Assembly (NCBI RefSeq): GCF_004210375.1
Contig: NC_134830.1
Location: 4,898,001-4,962,000 of the forward strand
Source: Tachypleus tridentatus
Taxonomy: Eukaryota; Arthropoda; Merostomata; Xiphosura; Limulidae
DNA: 64,000 nucleotides
Direction of reading: 5' to 3'
In this document: positions 12,012 through 23,022 of the stretch, piece after piece
Layout of the letters: every line of letters starts with the position of its first letter
Numbering within the stretch: the first letter of the stretch is position 1
Position numbers and translations under genes: made by a program
The notes under the pieces: generated by a model
Told to the model about the DNA's origin: nothing
The model's input: only the letters and a program-made list of their open reading frames with translations
Databases searched by the model: none

Positions 12012-12781
12012 ATTAAATTCCAAAGTGTTACAGTTAGAAGGTCCTTGCAACAAAGTTTTCAGTGTTTTTCTAACCCATTCGTGTCTTTAATTACTATATT
12101 ATGTATCTGTGAGTGACTGTGGAAATGCAGGAAAAAGAGTCATCTTAGAAAATTTCATGGCCTAATTTTAATGAAGTTTTATCTGATACTTCCTAGCGAA
12201 GACCAGGGACTGCTGAAACGGTACTCTACCAATACTTGTTCGTGAGTCTAGTGGCCCGTGAACCCACTCAAGGTCGATAAATATTGTTTATGCTAAATGC
12301 ATCACGCTGTCGTTGAAACGGGTTATAATAACTACAATGTGCTCAAAACATGCACGTCTCACAAAAACCGTGAATACCCCTGGAACTAACTATGTACCTT
12401 AAGACATTGTAAGAACACGTTCGTCTTAAGTCCAACGATTTGAACATCGTAATACATGTTTAGATCTTAAGAATGAGAACATTCTGAGCTACGACCAATC
12501 AGAATTGACATTTTGTACAATATTGGTTCAAAACAAAGATTTTTGTAGACGTACGAGAAACGTCAAATTATTTTATAATTTTAACTTGTAAAAATAAATA
12601 ATAATAAACAAGCGCGGTACATTTTACAGGACCATTATATATTAGATGTGATTTTTTTTTTTTATATATACATCAAGTTATAGCATGAGGTGACTTTAAC
12701 ATGTTTCGTAGCAAACAGCTATTGGGTTGAAGATGTTTATCTACCGATGTGACTTGGTTACTTTATTATGAAGATGTCCCT
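12012..12781. other. No feature recognised
   Basis: Unique AT-rich sequence without recognisable exons or repeats. Confidence 0.4.
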
Positions 12782-12895
12782 TGCTAGTACAGTGGTATGT
12801 CTCCGGATTTATACCGCTAAAATCAAGGGTTCGATTCCCCTCGGTGGGCTCAGCAGATAGCCCGATGTGGCTTTGCTGTAAGAAAACACACACAC
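12782..12895 (+). mobile_element. Second tRNA-headed SINE (family S2)
   Basis: A different tRNA-like head (TAGTACAGTGGTATGTCTCC, box B GGTTCGATTCC) is joined to GCTCAGCAGATAGCCCGATG and a TGGCTTTGCTGTAAGAAAAC tail ending in CA repeats. Short, about 115 bp. Confidence 0.8.
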
Positions 12896-13033
12896 TTATT
12901 ATGAAGATTTATATCTAAGGTTTTCATATTAATATGATAATAGCACAATCATTTAACAACGTTAATTAGTGGAGGCCTGAGATCAGAAACATACTTTAAA
13001 ACAATAAAATTCTAATTTGAAAGTTTATTGTTA

Positions 13034-13190
13034 TGCACAAAACAACATAATGGGCTATATGTGCCCCGCCCACAATGAGAACTGAAACCGTTTTCAATGT
13101 AACACTTACCGCTGAGCAACAATAACACAACAATTCAAAGGTACATTATCATCTGTGGACTCGGCAAATAGCCGGCTTTGCTATAAGAAA
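13034..13190. mobile_element. Two S2 SINE fragments in opposite orientation
   Basis: 13034-13125 reads as the reverse strand of S2 (GGGCTATATGTGCCCCGCCC). 13150-13190 is the tail of S2 on the plus strand (GTGGACTCGGCAAATAGC, GCTTTGCTATAAGAAAATA). Both are diverged. Confidence 0.6.
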
Positions 13191-14100
13191 ATACCCTCAA
13201 ATGTACATATATCTCAAATATTAGTATGGTATTATTAAATAATAATTAATGTGGTTTGTAGCCTAAGTCACGATAGTAAGTGTCGTTGAGAATTTGTTTC
13301 GAAGTTAGTGTAAAAAATTATCGTTCTTCGTGGATAAAAATTGGAATACTCGCATGTTATACTTGATTACATATAAGTAAATGAAAGTATACTTTCAATT
13401 CAATGTCCTACCTTCAGCGCCCCTCCTGGCCAAATGATGCACCCTATAAATTTCCATTATTAAAAAAAATTAATTTCCTTGAAAATAATTTAGTATTTTC
13501 AAGCTTTTAAAATATGTTAATTTGTATTCTGTTCATTGTGCCGATTACATAAAATGTCTACGGGCCGTACTGTGATACAGACCAGCACGTGCTGCTGTCT
13601 TTTTAAAATAATATTAAAAAATTCTATTTAATATTAAGCCACAAGTGGGCGTTCATTCTTTCTCAGTGAAGCCTTTTCGCCCTAAACTGCATCCGTTATG
13701 GTAAGAGATTTTTAAGGAGTGATTTTTTTAAAAAGCTTAATTTGCGTTATCTCGAAAGAAAAGCTTCATAAATGAGGAAAATAATATACTTTTTTGAATA
13801 ATGTATTTTAGTTTTGATTTCATTGTTTTTCTATCGAGAATAATTGAACAAACTAACTACTAGTAGTAATAATTCAGTACGTCTTGTACATGTATGGATA
13901 ATTAAGCTTTTTTTAATTTGTGAAATGTTGTTTTTATTTTGTTTTGTCGAGGGAATATATTGCAAAAACATCTGTATTGTTTTATGGCTGAAAATAATGC
14001 TAACAGCGAGTGTACTCATTTCGGTAAATAATTCAATTTCAACCATTATAAGATAGTTTGAATATTATATTTAGTTGGCTATGATCATTATTAGGTATAT
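13191..14100. other. No feature recognised
   Basis: AT-rich. Overlapping 70-residue open frames on both strands near 13831-14056 show no motif and are probably chance. Confidence 0.4.
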
Positions 14101-14101
14101 A

Positions 14102-15007
14102 CGAGGTCTGTTCAAAAATTACGCGGACTGACGTCATAAAACAAAATATACTTTATTTAGAAGTTACAGGTCTGGGACCCCTTCAAAGTACTCTCCTCCC
14201 CAACGCACACACTTATCCCAACGGTGTTGCCACTTGTTGAAACAGTCCTGGTTCGCTTCTTTTGTAATGTCCTCCAGCTCCTTCGTCGCATTTGCCTTAA
14301 TCTCGGGAATCGTCTCAAATCTTCTTCCTTTCAAGGGTCTTTTGAGTTTGGGGAACAAGAAAAAATCGCAAGGAGCAAGGTCAGGTGAGTAGGGAGGGGT
14401 GGGGAAGAAGAGTGATCGAGTGTTTGGCCAAAAACTCGAGTTCTGAGGGCTGAATTTCGCAGCAACGCGGTGCATCTTCAATTTTTCGGTCAAAATCTCG
14501 TAACAAGATTCAACTGATATCCCACACTCTTCATCAAGCTCCCTGACAGTTAGACGTCGATTTGCCCGCACCAGGGTGTTGATTTTGTCGACGTGTGGGT
14601 CGTCAGTTGACGTGGAAGGACGTCCAGGACTCTCATCATCTTCAATTGACTGTCGACCATCCTTAAAACGTTCATGCCACTTGAAACATGCCGTACGCTT
14701 CATATCAACATCACCGTAAGCCGTGTTAAGCATAGCAAAAGTTTCAGTCGCAGATTTTCCAAGTTTAACACAAAATTTCACAGCAAGTCGTTGCTCCTTC
14801 ATGTCATTCATTTTGAAATCCGCTAAACGAAAAAATCGCACTTCACTTAAAACCGCGTAGCTAATACACAAATGAAGATATCTGCAATCGGGAAATGGCG
14901 TCGTAATCAGCTGATCTGTGCAAACCTAGCGATACCAAGCGGATTCCCCTGGAACCAACTGGAGCCGCGCAATTCAAACAGTCCGCGTATTTTTTGAACA
15001 GCCCTCG
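14102..15007. mobile_element. Internally deleted mariner transposon
   Basis: About 30-bp terminal inverted repeats, differing at only two or so positions, start CGAGGTCTGTTCAAAAA at the left. The complement of the right end starts CGAGGGCTGTTCAAAAA. A TA lies immediately outside each end, the expected target duplication. At about 906 bp the element is roughly 400 bp shorter than a usual mariner because the middle of the transposase is gone. Both ends and both coding flanks are well preserved, so the copy looks young. Confidence 0.95.
14164..14811 (-). pseudogene. Mariner transposase, central part deleted
   Basis: Start chosen at MNDMKEQRLAVKFC, the usual mariner N-terminus; the open frame extends further upstream into the terminal region. 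The helix-turn-helix DNA-binding half is intact (about residues 1-100, including CFKWHERFKDGRQSIEDDES and a GRPSTS linker). After AAKFSPQ the sequence jumps to the C-terminal part with YSPDLAPCDFFLFPKLK, which carries the third catalytic Asp. The segment with the first two catalytic acids is missing. Just before PPYSPDL a neighbouring frame reads FLAKHSITLLPHP, so a one-base shift accompanies the deletion. It may still bind terminal repeats but cannot catalyse transposition. Confidence 0.93.
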
Positions 15008-15399
15008 TATTTTTAATTCCGATTTAGTTAGTTGGCTTGATTAATTTATTGAACGAGTATATTATGCTGCTCGTATGTATGTACTCGTAACCCTGAGAAT
15101 GACAGTTTTTATATTTATGGATATCTTTTATTAAAATAAGTTGATACTCATAATAAAATTCGTACATTTCATTAATATTTCATTATGTAGCTCTATCGTG
15201 TAAGTAAAAGGTTACCTTCAGCAATAAATAATGACTGCCTTCTATTATGGTCACTGGGCTCAGATCCAAGCTGAAAAAAAGTAAGCATTACCACTAGGTC
15301 CTACATTATCGGGCTGAAAAATATATCGTGAAACCCAGTGTATATCCGTATACGTACACAAGATATGTTTATATTAGTGAAATTAAATAATTACATCCG
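15008..15399. other. No feature recognised
   Basis: AT-rich sequence between the mariner and the inverted repeat at 15400. Confidence 0.4.
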
Positions 15400-15622
15400 A
15401 ATGAAGCCAAACAAGTAAACAAAATAATGAGGAACGACTAAGTTAAAAACAGCAAAACCCAAACTCTGATTAATTATATTATAACCATAAATTTTTAAGC
15501 CATAAACAAAATACGCTGCATATTTTTAAAAAGATTCTAGGGTACAAGCTACAACGTGGGATTATAAAACGTATCTTAGGTTTTGGAGGTGACTGCAGAA
15601 GTAAGACCCACATTGCGGTGAG
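15400..15622 (-). repeat. Inverted repeat, left arm
   Basis: Complement of the arm at 17257-17479; the two align along the whole 220 bp with scattered substitutions and small gaps. Confidence 0.85.
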
Positions 15623-16112
15623 GATACACCGCCTATCAGTCTTAACCTCCAATTAGCTAGTCTCACACAAGAAGATTAGAAATTAGGAGAGCGAGATGTG
15701 GGTGTTCAAGCCCACAACGTCCCACATCTGTATCACCCTTCACTGCCTGCAGACAGTTGTGGAAAGGTAACTGCTCTCCCAATTTAAGATAAGATAAAGG
15801 TAGAAAGATAAAAATAAGGTGCTACCATTTTGGGGTAAGTAAGATAAAACTTACCTCTTGAAGTTGACATTGCTGCCCCCAATATGGTAGGGCCACTAAT
15901 TAACACGACATCAGTAAAGTGAGAGCTTATTGTGAATGTCGTGCTTTTGTATGTGGTTCAAGGTGTACATCAGCAAAAATCAGTGCCAAGTGACCTTATT
16001 TTTAACTAAAAGTAATTATCAGTGATTTTTAGTAAAACTTCTCTGATTTTACTTTCTTTGCATTTATTTAATACAGTTTTATATTTATTACAGAATAATT
16101 TAATAATTTTAT
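15623..16112. other. Unassigned interior of the retroelement relic
   Basis: No recognisable coding sequence. It contains CCCACATTGCGGTGAGGATA and CACAACGTCCCACATCTGTA-type GC-richer stretches, which may be untranslated sequence of the same element. Confidence 0.3.
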
Positions 16113-16805
16113 CTAAAATCCATTAACTATTAATTTTCGTATTAGTATATCAATATGATTAATAAAATATTGTAATTTGTTACTAATTTTACAATACTTG
16201 AATAACTGCGAAGATGTAATGTTTATAATAGATGGGTATGTAATGTTTATAATAGATGGATATGGCACATTACTATGTAAGGATGGTAAACAGTATCTGA
16301 ATAACTGTGTAGTTATAATGTTTATAATAGATGGATATGGTACATTACTATGTAAAGAGGGTAAACCATAAATTAGAAAGTCAAAATCTTTTCTTTTGTG
16401 AAAAATATTTATGTTAATATCCTTTTTATCAATTGCTTTCATTTCTAAATCTAAATAATGCGTATCTGTATTAGAAATTGAAGTATTTTCAGTTTCTAAT
16501 TCTGTTAGATTAATAGTGTCAATAATATTATATATTTCAGAATTATTTAGGGAAATTAAATCATCAATATATCTGCAAGTTAAAGTGAAAATATCTGGAT
16601 TTGCATAGCTTTCAGTAAATATATTTTCATAATAGTATATATATATATATATATGTAAATATCTCGACATCATTGAGTATAAATATAAATTTACTATACA
16701 AGTTAAATAGTCAGCACCCTTTGAAACTCCTATCACTTGTTTAAAAACCTGTATATTGAAAAATATATAATTATTATAAATACAGAAACATAATATTACT
16801 TTCAT
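16113..16805 (-). pseudogene. Reverse-transcriptase fragment
   Basis: A 230-residue frame contains FKQVIGVSKGADY (the GxPxG-type block), CRYIDDLISLNN (the Y-x-D-D catalytic box) and THYLDLEMKAIDKKDINI, in the order expected of a reverse transcriptase. The later part repeats LPSLHSNVPYPSIINI, matching a local DNA duplication. Only the C-terminal half of the catalytic domain is present. I assign it to a Penelope-like or related element by memory of similar proteins. Confidence 0.75.
16196..16372. repeat. Tandem duplication inside the reverse-transcriptase frame
   Basis: The block AATGTTTATAATAGATGGAT occurs three times; two are adjacent (16218-16262) and one is about 100 bp further on, together with a flanking TTGAATAACTG-like copy. 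The duplications keep the minus-strand frame open. Confidence 0.85.
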
Positions 16806-17256
16806 GACTTTGGAACTATTTTCTTTATTCTAGTTCTATAAATGGATAAGAATATTGTTGTATTAATGAATTTAAAACAATAATTAAATCTCTTAATAGT
16901 ATCATGATATATATGTTGTAAAATCAAATGTTTGAATACTATTTACGTGCTCACACTTTCTTATACATTATAAAATAGGTTGGTTATTTTATATCTTACG
17001 AAACGTATGTCTTGTATTGTTAGTACTTACATTTTCTATTTCATTAAGTAAACTATTTAATTTAATAATGTAGCCAGTTGTTTGATAATTGAGTTTATTC
17101 AATCGGAAATAAATCTCAATTTAATTGGATATTTATGTATTTTAGAATAGCATAAAGAAACAGCGAATCTATATAAGAATTATGCTTAGAACAAAGTTTA
17201 TGATAAGCTTCAACGAAATTAGTAATTACTCTATCTTTGGATTGGTTGACAAGTAT
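16806..17256. other. No feature recognised
   Basis: AT-rich sequence between the reverse-transcriptase fragment and the right inverted arm. Confidence 0.35.
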
Positions 17257-17479
17257 CCCCACCGCGATGTGGGGCCTATTTCTCACTCACCTCCAAAACC
17301 TACGATAAATTTTATAATCCCACGTTAGTGGTTAGGATCTTTAAAAAAAAAATACGGTGTATTTTGTTTAATTTTAATGCGCTTTGTTTTGGCTTATAAA
17401 TTATGGTTATCAGAGTTTGGGATTCGATGTTTTCAACGCAGTCCTTCCTCATGATCTTGTTTACTTGTTTAACTTCATT
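17257..17479 (+). repeat. Inverted repeat, right arm
   Basis: Partner of 15400-15622. It ends in TTTACTTGTTTAACTTCATT followed by a TA microsatellite. Confidence 0.85.
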
Positions 17480-17719
17480 ATATATATATATATAAAATGA
17501 AAATGGTAAATAAATAACATTGAATCATTTCATTAGCATAGTTATAAGATAAAAATTAAGTAGAACTTGAAATGACAAAATTTTATTTAAGTTTGTATGA
17601 GAAACAGAGTGATCATACAAGTTTTTGTTTTTTTGAAGATGAAAGAAAGCATTTATATGGCACAAGTTACTTAACAAGTTAATATGCATTGCGTTTCAAA
17701 AGAGATTAAATATAAAACC

Positions 17720-17968
17720 TATGGATCAGGTGGGTTAAAGCGTTCGACTTGTAATCTGAGGGTCGTGGGTTCGATTCCCCGTTGCACCAAACATGCCGTG
17801 GAGGCGTTATAATTGACGGTCAATTCCACTATTCGTTGGTGAAAGAGTAGCTCCAGAGTTGGCGGTGGGTGGTGATGACTAACTGCCTTCCTTCTAGTCT
17901 TACACTGCTAAATTAGGGACGGCTAGCGCAGAGAGTCATCGTGTAGCTTTGCGCGAAATTAACAACAA
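17720..17968 (+). mobile_element. SINE S1, near full length
   Basis: tRNA-like head (GGGTTCGATTCCCC), shortened link, complete central domain and tail. Confidence 0.9.
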
Positions 17969-18790
17969 TGAAAATAAAACTTATGTGACATTGTAATGTT
18001 TTACTTTGTCTATACATTACATTACTGGTGTATATTATTGTGTTCTTGTTTGGAAGACAGCTTTTATTTTTCGTTTTTTTTAATGTGTACGGGAGCTCCT
18101 GAAAACACGAGATTCAAAGAATATGACAAGAAAAAAAAATCTTCACTTTGTTGCATGAAACTATTTCGTTTGAAGTGTCCTGAAATCCTCTTCCGGTGAT
18201 CAGTGGATTCAAAACTGCAAGATGAAGTAATATAGTTTTTTGTTTTACATTGGTCGAATCAAGGCTGATTAATTATGTCTTCTGTAAGCTCTGACGCCCT
18301 TAGAAAGACTCAAAATGGGCAAATCCAACTTTTGTGTGTGTCAGTGTGTTTGGCGCGTGGAATCCCTTGACGACAATTTCTCACAATTCTACTTCAATTT
18401 AATAATTAGTTCACAAAATGTGACAAAAGTCCAAGAAAATTACTTCAAACAGAAAATCGTTTTTTTAGCCGCAGCATAGCGGTTAACAGAACAGTTCTGT
18501 TTTGTTTCTCAGCTACAAACTTTTAGCTTATATCTCCGTAATATCTTGTTCGATTTATTTGCAGTTGCACTAAATGTTTACAGACTAGTTTTTAAGTTTC
18601 GTTTTGTCAATGTTCATGATCCTTCAGTCACTACATGAATCATGAACATAAAGTTTAGGTATTAGATCTTTGTACTGAAATAAGTGTTTAATGTGGAGGC
18701 TCTGTATGTTATTCTAAGCTTAATTTGAGTATCAAATGGTTTATTAAGGAAGAGAGCTATTTTTTTTAATTGGTAGAGATTGCGAGCCTA
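17969..18790. other. No feature recognised
   Basis: Unique sequence. The 67-residue open frame at 17996-18199 has no recognisable motif. Confidence 0.4.
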
Positions 18791-19114
18791 TTAAAGGACA
18801 GTAGATAATGAGGGGGAATTTGGAGATGCAATCGGATCACTTTTGAAGAAGTTGGGGGCAAAACTATTGAAATTGGTGCAATAACCAGTAGATATCCTTT
18901 TATGATAAACAGAGTTAGAGAAATATTTACCTTCTTTGATAATTCTGAAGTCTAGGAACCGTAAAGAATTAATTTCTTCGAGTTTAGATGTGAATTTGAT
19001 ATTGGGATGTTGGGAAATTAAGGTAAGAAAGGAACTTGGAAACTTGAATTGATTGTCGAAACAGCGAGAAAGTGTCGTTAATATAGCATTAATAAAGGAC
19101 GTGTTTGAGTTCAC
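18791..19114 (-). pseudogene. Second reverse-transcriptase fragment
   Basis: The frame contains QHPNIKFTSKLEE, LRFLDFRIIKEG and VYHKRISTGYCTNFNSFAP. These match the block after the catalytic box in Penelope-like reverse transcriptases (HPNIKFT, FLDV and YRKPTFTG in the family as I remember it). It is distinct from the fragment at 16113-16805. Its upstream end runs into the 79-bp satellite. The element is broken and only this piece is recognisable. Confidence 0.65.
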
Positions 19115-21010
19115 ATGAGAACTTGGCTTGATTGTCGAAATAGGGAGAAAGTATTGTTAATATAGCGTTAAAAAAGGACGTGTTTGAATTCACATGAGAA
19201 CTTGGCTTGATTGTCGAAATAGGGAGAACGTGTTGTTAATATAGCGTTAATAAAGGACGTGTTTGAATTTACATGAGAACTTGGCTTGATTGTCGAAACA
19301 GGGAGAAAGTGTTGTTAATATAGCATTAATAAAGGACGTGTTTGAGTTCACATGAGAACTTGGCTTGATTGTCGAAATAGGGAGAAAGTATTGTTAATAT
19401 AGCGTTAATAAAGGACGTGTTTGAATTCACATGAGAACTTGGCTTGATTGTCGAAATAGGGAGAAAGTGTTGTTAATATAGCATTAATAAAGGACGTGTT
19501 TGAGTTCACATGAGAACTTGGCTTGATTGTCGAAATAGGGAGAAAGTATTGTTAATATAGCGTTAATAAAGGACGTGTTTGAATTCACATGAGAACTTGG
19601 CTTGATTGTCGAAATAGGGAGAAAGTATTGTTAATATAGCGTTAATAAAGGACGTGTTTGAATTCACATGAGAACTTGGCTTGATTGTCGAAATAGGGAG
19701 AAAGTATTGTTAATATAGCGTTAATAAAGGACGTGTTTGAGTTCACATGAGAACTTGGCTTGATTGTCGAAATAGGGAGAAAGTGTTGTTAATATAGCGT
19801 TAATAAAGGACGTGTTTGAATTCACATGAGAACTTGGCTTGATTGTCGAAACAGGGAGAAAGTGTTGTTAATATAGCATTAATAAAGGACGTGTTTGAGT
19901 TCACATGAGAACTTGGCTTGATTGTCGAAATAGGGAGAACGTGTTCTTAATATAGCGTTAATAAAGGACGTGTTTGAATTCACATGAGAACTTGGCTTGA
20001 TTGTCGAAACAGCGAGAAAGTGTCGTTAATATAGCGTTAATAAAGGACGTGTTTGAGTTCACATGAGAACTTGGCTTGATTGTCGAAACAGGGAGAAAGT
20101 ATTGTTAGTATAGCGTTAATAAAGGACGTGTTTGAATTCACATGAAAACTTGGCTTGATTGTCGAAACAGGGAGAACGTGTTGTTAATATAGCGTTAATA
20201 AAGGACGTGTTTGAATTCACATGAGAACTTGGCTTGATTGTCGAAACAGCGAGAAAGTGTCGTTAATATAGCGTTAATAAAGGACGTGTTTGAGTTCACA
20301 TGAGAACTTGGCTTGATTGTCGAAACAGGGAGAAAGTATTGTTAATATAGCGTTAATAAAGGACGTGTTTGAGTTCACATGAAAACTTGGCTTGATTGTC
20401 GAAACAGGGAGAAAGTGTTGTTAATATAGCATTAACAAAGGACGTGTTTGAGTTCACATGAGAACTTGGCTTGATTGTCGAAATAGGGAGAACGTGTTCT
20501 TAATATAGCGTTAATAAAGGACGTGTTTGAATTCACATGAGAACTTGGCTTGATTGTCGAAACAGGGAGAAAGTGTTGTTAATATAGCGTTAACAAAGGA
20601 CGTGTTTGAGTTCACATGAGAACTTGGCTTGATTGTCGAAATAGGGAGAACGTGTTCTTAATATAGCGTTAATAAAGGACGTGTTTGAGTTCACATGAAA
20701 ACTTGGCTTGATTGTCGAAACAGGGAGAACATGTTAATATAGCGTTAATAAAGGACGTGTTTGAGTTCACATGAGAACTTGGCTTGATTGTCGAAACAGG
20801 GAGAAAGTATTGTTAATATAGCGTTAATAAAGGACGTGTTTGAGTTCACATGAAAACTTGGCTTGATTGTCGAAACAGGGAGAACATGTTAATATAGCGT
20901 TAATAAAGGACGTGTTTGAATTCACATGAGAACTTGGCTTGATTGTCGAAACAGGGAGAAAGTATTGTTAATATAGCGTTAATAAAGGACGTGTTTGAAT
21001 TCACATGAGC
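19045..21010. repeat. 79-bp tandem array, about 25 copies
   Basis: The unit contains TTGATTGTCGAAATAGGGAG, TTAATATAGCGTTAATAAAG and GACGTGTTTGAATTCACATG. Variants differ at a few positions (AATAGG/ACAGG, GAATTC/GAGTTC, AGTATTG/AGTGTTG). Two units with a short GAACATGTTAATATAG form lie two units apart. The first unit overlaps the reverse-transcriptase fragment, and each unit read on the minus strand gives RYINNTFSLFRQS, the region of the catalytic box. The array therefore arose from the element's own coding DNA. Confidence 0.93.
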
Positions 21011-21095
21011 AGTTTTCTAACCACTTGTATTCATGATAAGAGTAAATTATTGGTTGTCGTCAGATCCAATGGGATCCCCATTGAAATCTTGTTTT

Positions 21096-21615
21096 CCTAT
21101 TAGTGTATGTATTGTTTATAATCTTGTTTTTTTATTGGTGTATGTATTGTTTAAAATCTTTTTTTATTGGTGTATGTATTGTTTGAAATCTTTTTTTATT
21201 GGTGTATGTATTGTTTAAAATCTTTCTTTTATTGGTGTATGTATTGTTTAAAATCTTGTTTTTTATTGGTGTATGTATCGTTTAAAATCTTGTTTTTATT
21301 GGCGTATGTATTGTTTAAAATCTTGTTTTTTATTGGTGTATGTATTGTTTAAAATCTTTTTTTATTGGTGTATGTATTGTTTGAAATTTTTTTTATTGGT
21401 GTATGTATTGTTTAAAATCTCTCTTTTATTGGTGTATGTATTGTTTAAAATCTTGTTTTTTATTGGTGTATGTATTGTTTAAAATCTTGTTTTTTTATTG
21501 GTATATGTATTGTTTAAAATCTTGTTTTTTATTGGTGTATGTATTGTTTAAAATCTTGTTTCCCTATCGGTGTATGTATTGTTTAAAATCTTTTTTTTTC
21601 TATTGGTGTGATATT
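21096..21615. repeat. 34-36 bp tandem array, about 15 copies
   Basis: The unit reads TTGGTGTATGTATTGTTTAA then AATCTTGTTTTTTA, with length differences in the T run. Several overlapping open frames here simply translate the repeat (MYCLKSCFLLVYVLFKI) and are not genes. Confidence 0.93.
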
Positions 21616-21710
21616 CTTTTCAAATATTTCTTGATTTGTTAACCCAACAATGAAGTAATATCAGTTGAATTTTGTGTAAAGAAATCCGAATATCTTTGAA
21701 CTGATAGATT

Positions 21711-21975
21711 AGAGAAGTTTCTCAAACTGGGGTTCGCGACCGTTCTCTAAGGAGTCGTGTTTAAAATGTTTTAAAATTATTATTTTTTTTAATGTGATTT
21801 AGAGATTAAAATATTTTTTTATAAAATTAAATTTATATGAAATAAGTATTTAATTTGAAATACAGCTTTTAAGGTACACTATCTTTTGTTTTCAAACAAA
21901 AACATCTAAAAGTATAAAAAATTATAACTTAAAAGTTGTTCTTGGGTTATTGAAGTTTAAGAACTACTGGTCTAG
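21711..21975. mobile_element. hAT-like non-autonomous element (probable)
   Basis: The left end AAGTTTCTCAAACTGGGG and the complement of the right end CAGTAGTTCTTAAACTT resemble hAT terminal repeats of the CAGTGGTTCTCAAACT type. Flanks GATAGATT and TCTAGATT could be a decayed 8-bp target duplication. The interior is AT-rich and non-coding. Confidence 0.5.
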
Positions 21976-21982
21976 ATTCCAC

Positions 21983-22080
21983 AGCTGTATGTCTGCAGAT
22001 TCACATCGTTAGCAACCGGGTTTGGATACTTGTGGTGGGTAGAGCACAGATAGCCCATGTATAGCCTCAGTCAACAGTCC
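21983..22080 (+). mobile_element. S2 SINE fragment
   Basis: TGTATGTCTGCAGATTCACA and AGAGCACAGATAGCCCATGT match the S2 head and body with many changes. Confidence 0.5.
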
Positions 22081-22420
22081 AGAATAAGAAATGGTAACGG
22101 GTTGCTTTAGTAACTGTCAAGAAAGTAAAATGACGTGGCTAACTGGTACAAGACAATGTAAAGGACATCTTGACATACAAGAGTGACATAGCTAGAGATG
22201 GAGCAAAAGCGTCCATGGACAACTTATTTGCATTTTTGGGTGTTTAATTTATTGCACACAGTGTGACGTATATTGGTGTAACACTACGTAGACTATCTGA
22301 CAGACCTCAGGGACACCCAAGATAAATACAAAGGTAGAAATACTATTGGAAAAAATTACAGTTCGTACTTTACATCATGAGTGTGTTATAAAAATGGTCA
22401 CATCTTATTCGAATATAGTA
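22081..22420. other. No feature recognised
   Basis: Unique sequence with no recognisable exon or repeat. Confidence 0.35.
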
Positions 22421-22600
22421 GCCTGTGTGTGTGTGTTTCTTTTAGCCACATTGGACTATCTGCTGAGTTCACCTGGGGGAATAGTAACTTATGAGTTGAC
22501 AGTTGGTGCATTTCCCCTATTGTATCTATAAAATTAGGAATATAGTACAAAGAGCCCTTGAGCAACTTTACACGAAATTCAACAAACAACAATTTTCTAT
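22421..22600. mobile_element. SINE fragments (S2 minus, S1 tail plus)
   Basis: GTGTTTCTTTTAGCCACATT to CTATCTGCTGAGTTCACC (22427-22475) is the complement of the S2 tail. GAGCAACTTTACACGAAATT followed by CAACAAACAAC (22558-22592) is an S1 tail. Confidence 0.55.
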
Positions 22601-22789
22601 TATTCTAGGCTTTTGCTCTGCTGTTTCTGGTGTTTAATTATCTTGTAGATATGCAGTTCAACGCATTTGGTACATTATCCAGTTTTAGTCATGTACGTTA
22701 TTTATTTATATATATAAGTCTCGATCTAATGGAGGGCAGCTATTCCACACGTCACTTTTATTTATTTTTTCAATGCCGTGTCTTTTAAG

Positions 22790-23022
22790 TTTGGTTTGGT
22801 TTGTTTTGAATTTCGCGCAAAGCTACTCGAGAGCTATCTGTGCTAGTCATCGCCACTCACTCTTGGGCTGCTCTTTTACCAACGAATAGTTGGATTGACC
22901 GTATCATTATAACGCCCACGCAGCTGAAAGGGCAAGCATGTTTGGTATGACGGGAATTCGAACCCGCGACCCTCAGATTACGAGCCGAACGACTTAACCC
23001 ACCTGGCCATGCCAGGCACGTG
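22790..23022 (-). mobile_element. SINE S1, minus strand, small internal deletion
   Basis: Complete tail and tRNA-like head (GGGAATTCGAACCCGCGACC). About 60 bp of the central region is missing between GTGCTAGTCAT and CTCACTCTTGGG. Confidence 0.9.

Larger units (their letters stand above)
15400..17479 (-). mobile_element. Retroelement relic between inverted repeats, Penelope-like suggested
   Basis: 15400-15622 and 17257-17479 are about 220-bp inverted copies of each other (for example ACCTCCAAAACCTA and TTTATAATCCCACGTT on the complementary strands), moderately diverged. Between them lies a minus-strand reverse-transcriptase fragment. Penelope-like elements are known to carry terminal repeats in direct or inverted orientation, which fits this arrangement. 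The element is degraded, much shorter than a full one, and no endonuclease domain was recognised. Confidence 0.5.

Noticed and set aside
21033-21642. Overlapping 61-79 residue frames such as MYCLKSCFLLVYVLFKI
   Set aside because: They are translations of a 34-36 bp tandem repeat; hydrophobicity comes from the T-rich unit.
22346-22531. Frame with a signal-like VACVCVFLLATLDYLL segment
   Set aside because: It lies over the reverse of an S2 SINE tail, which explains the hydrophobic sequence.
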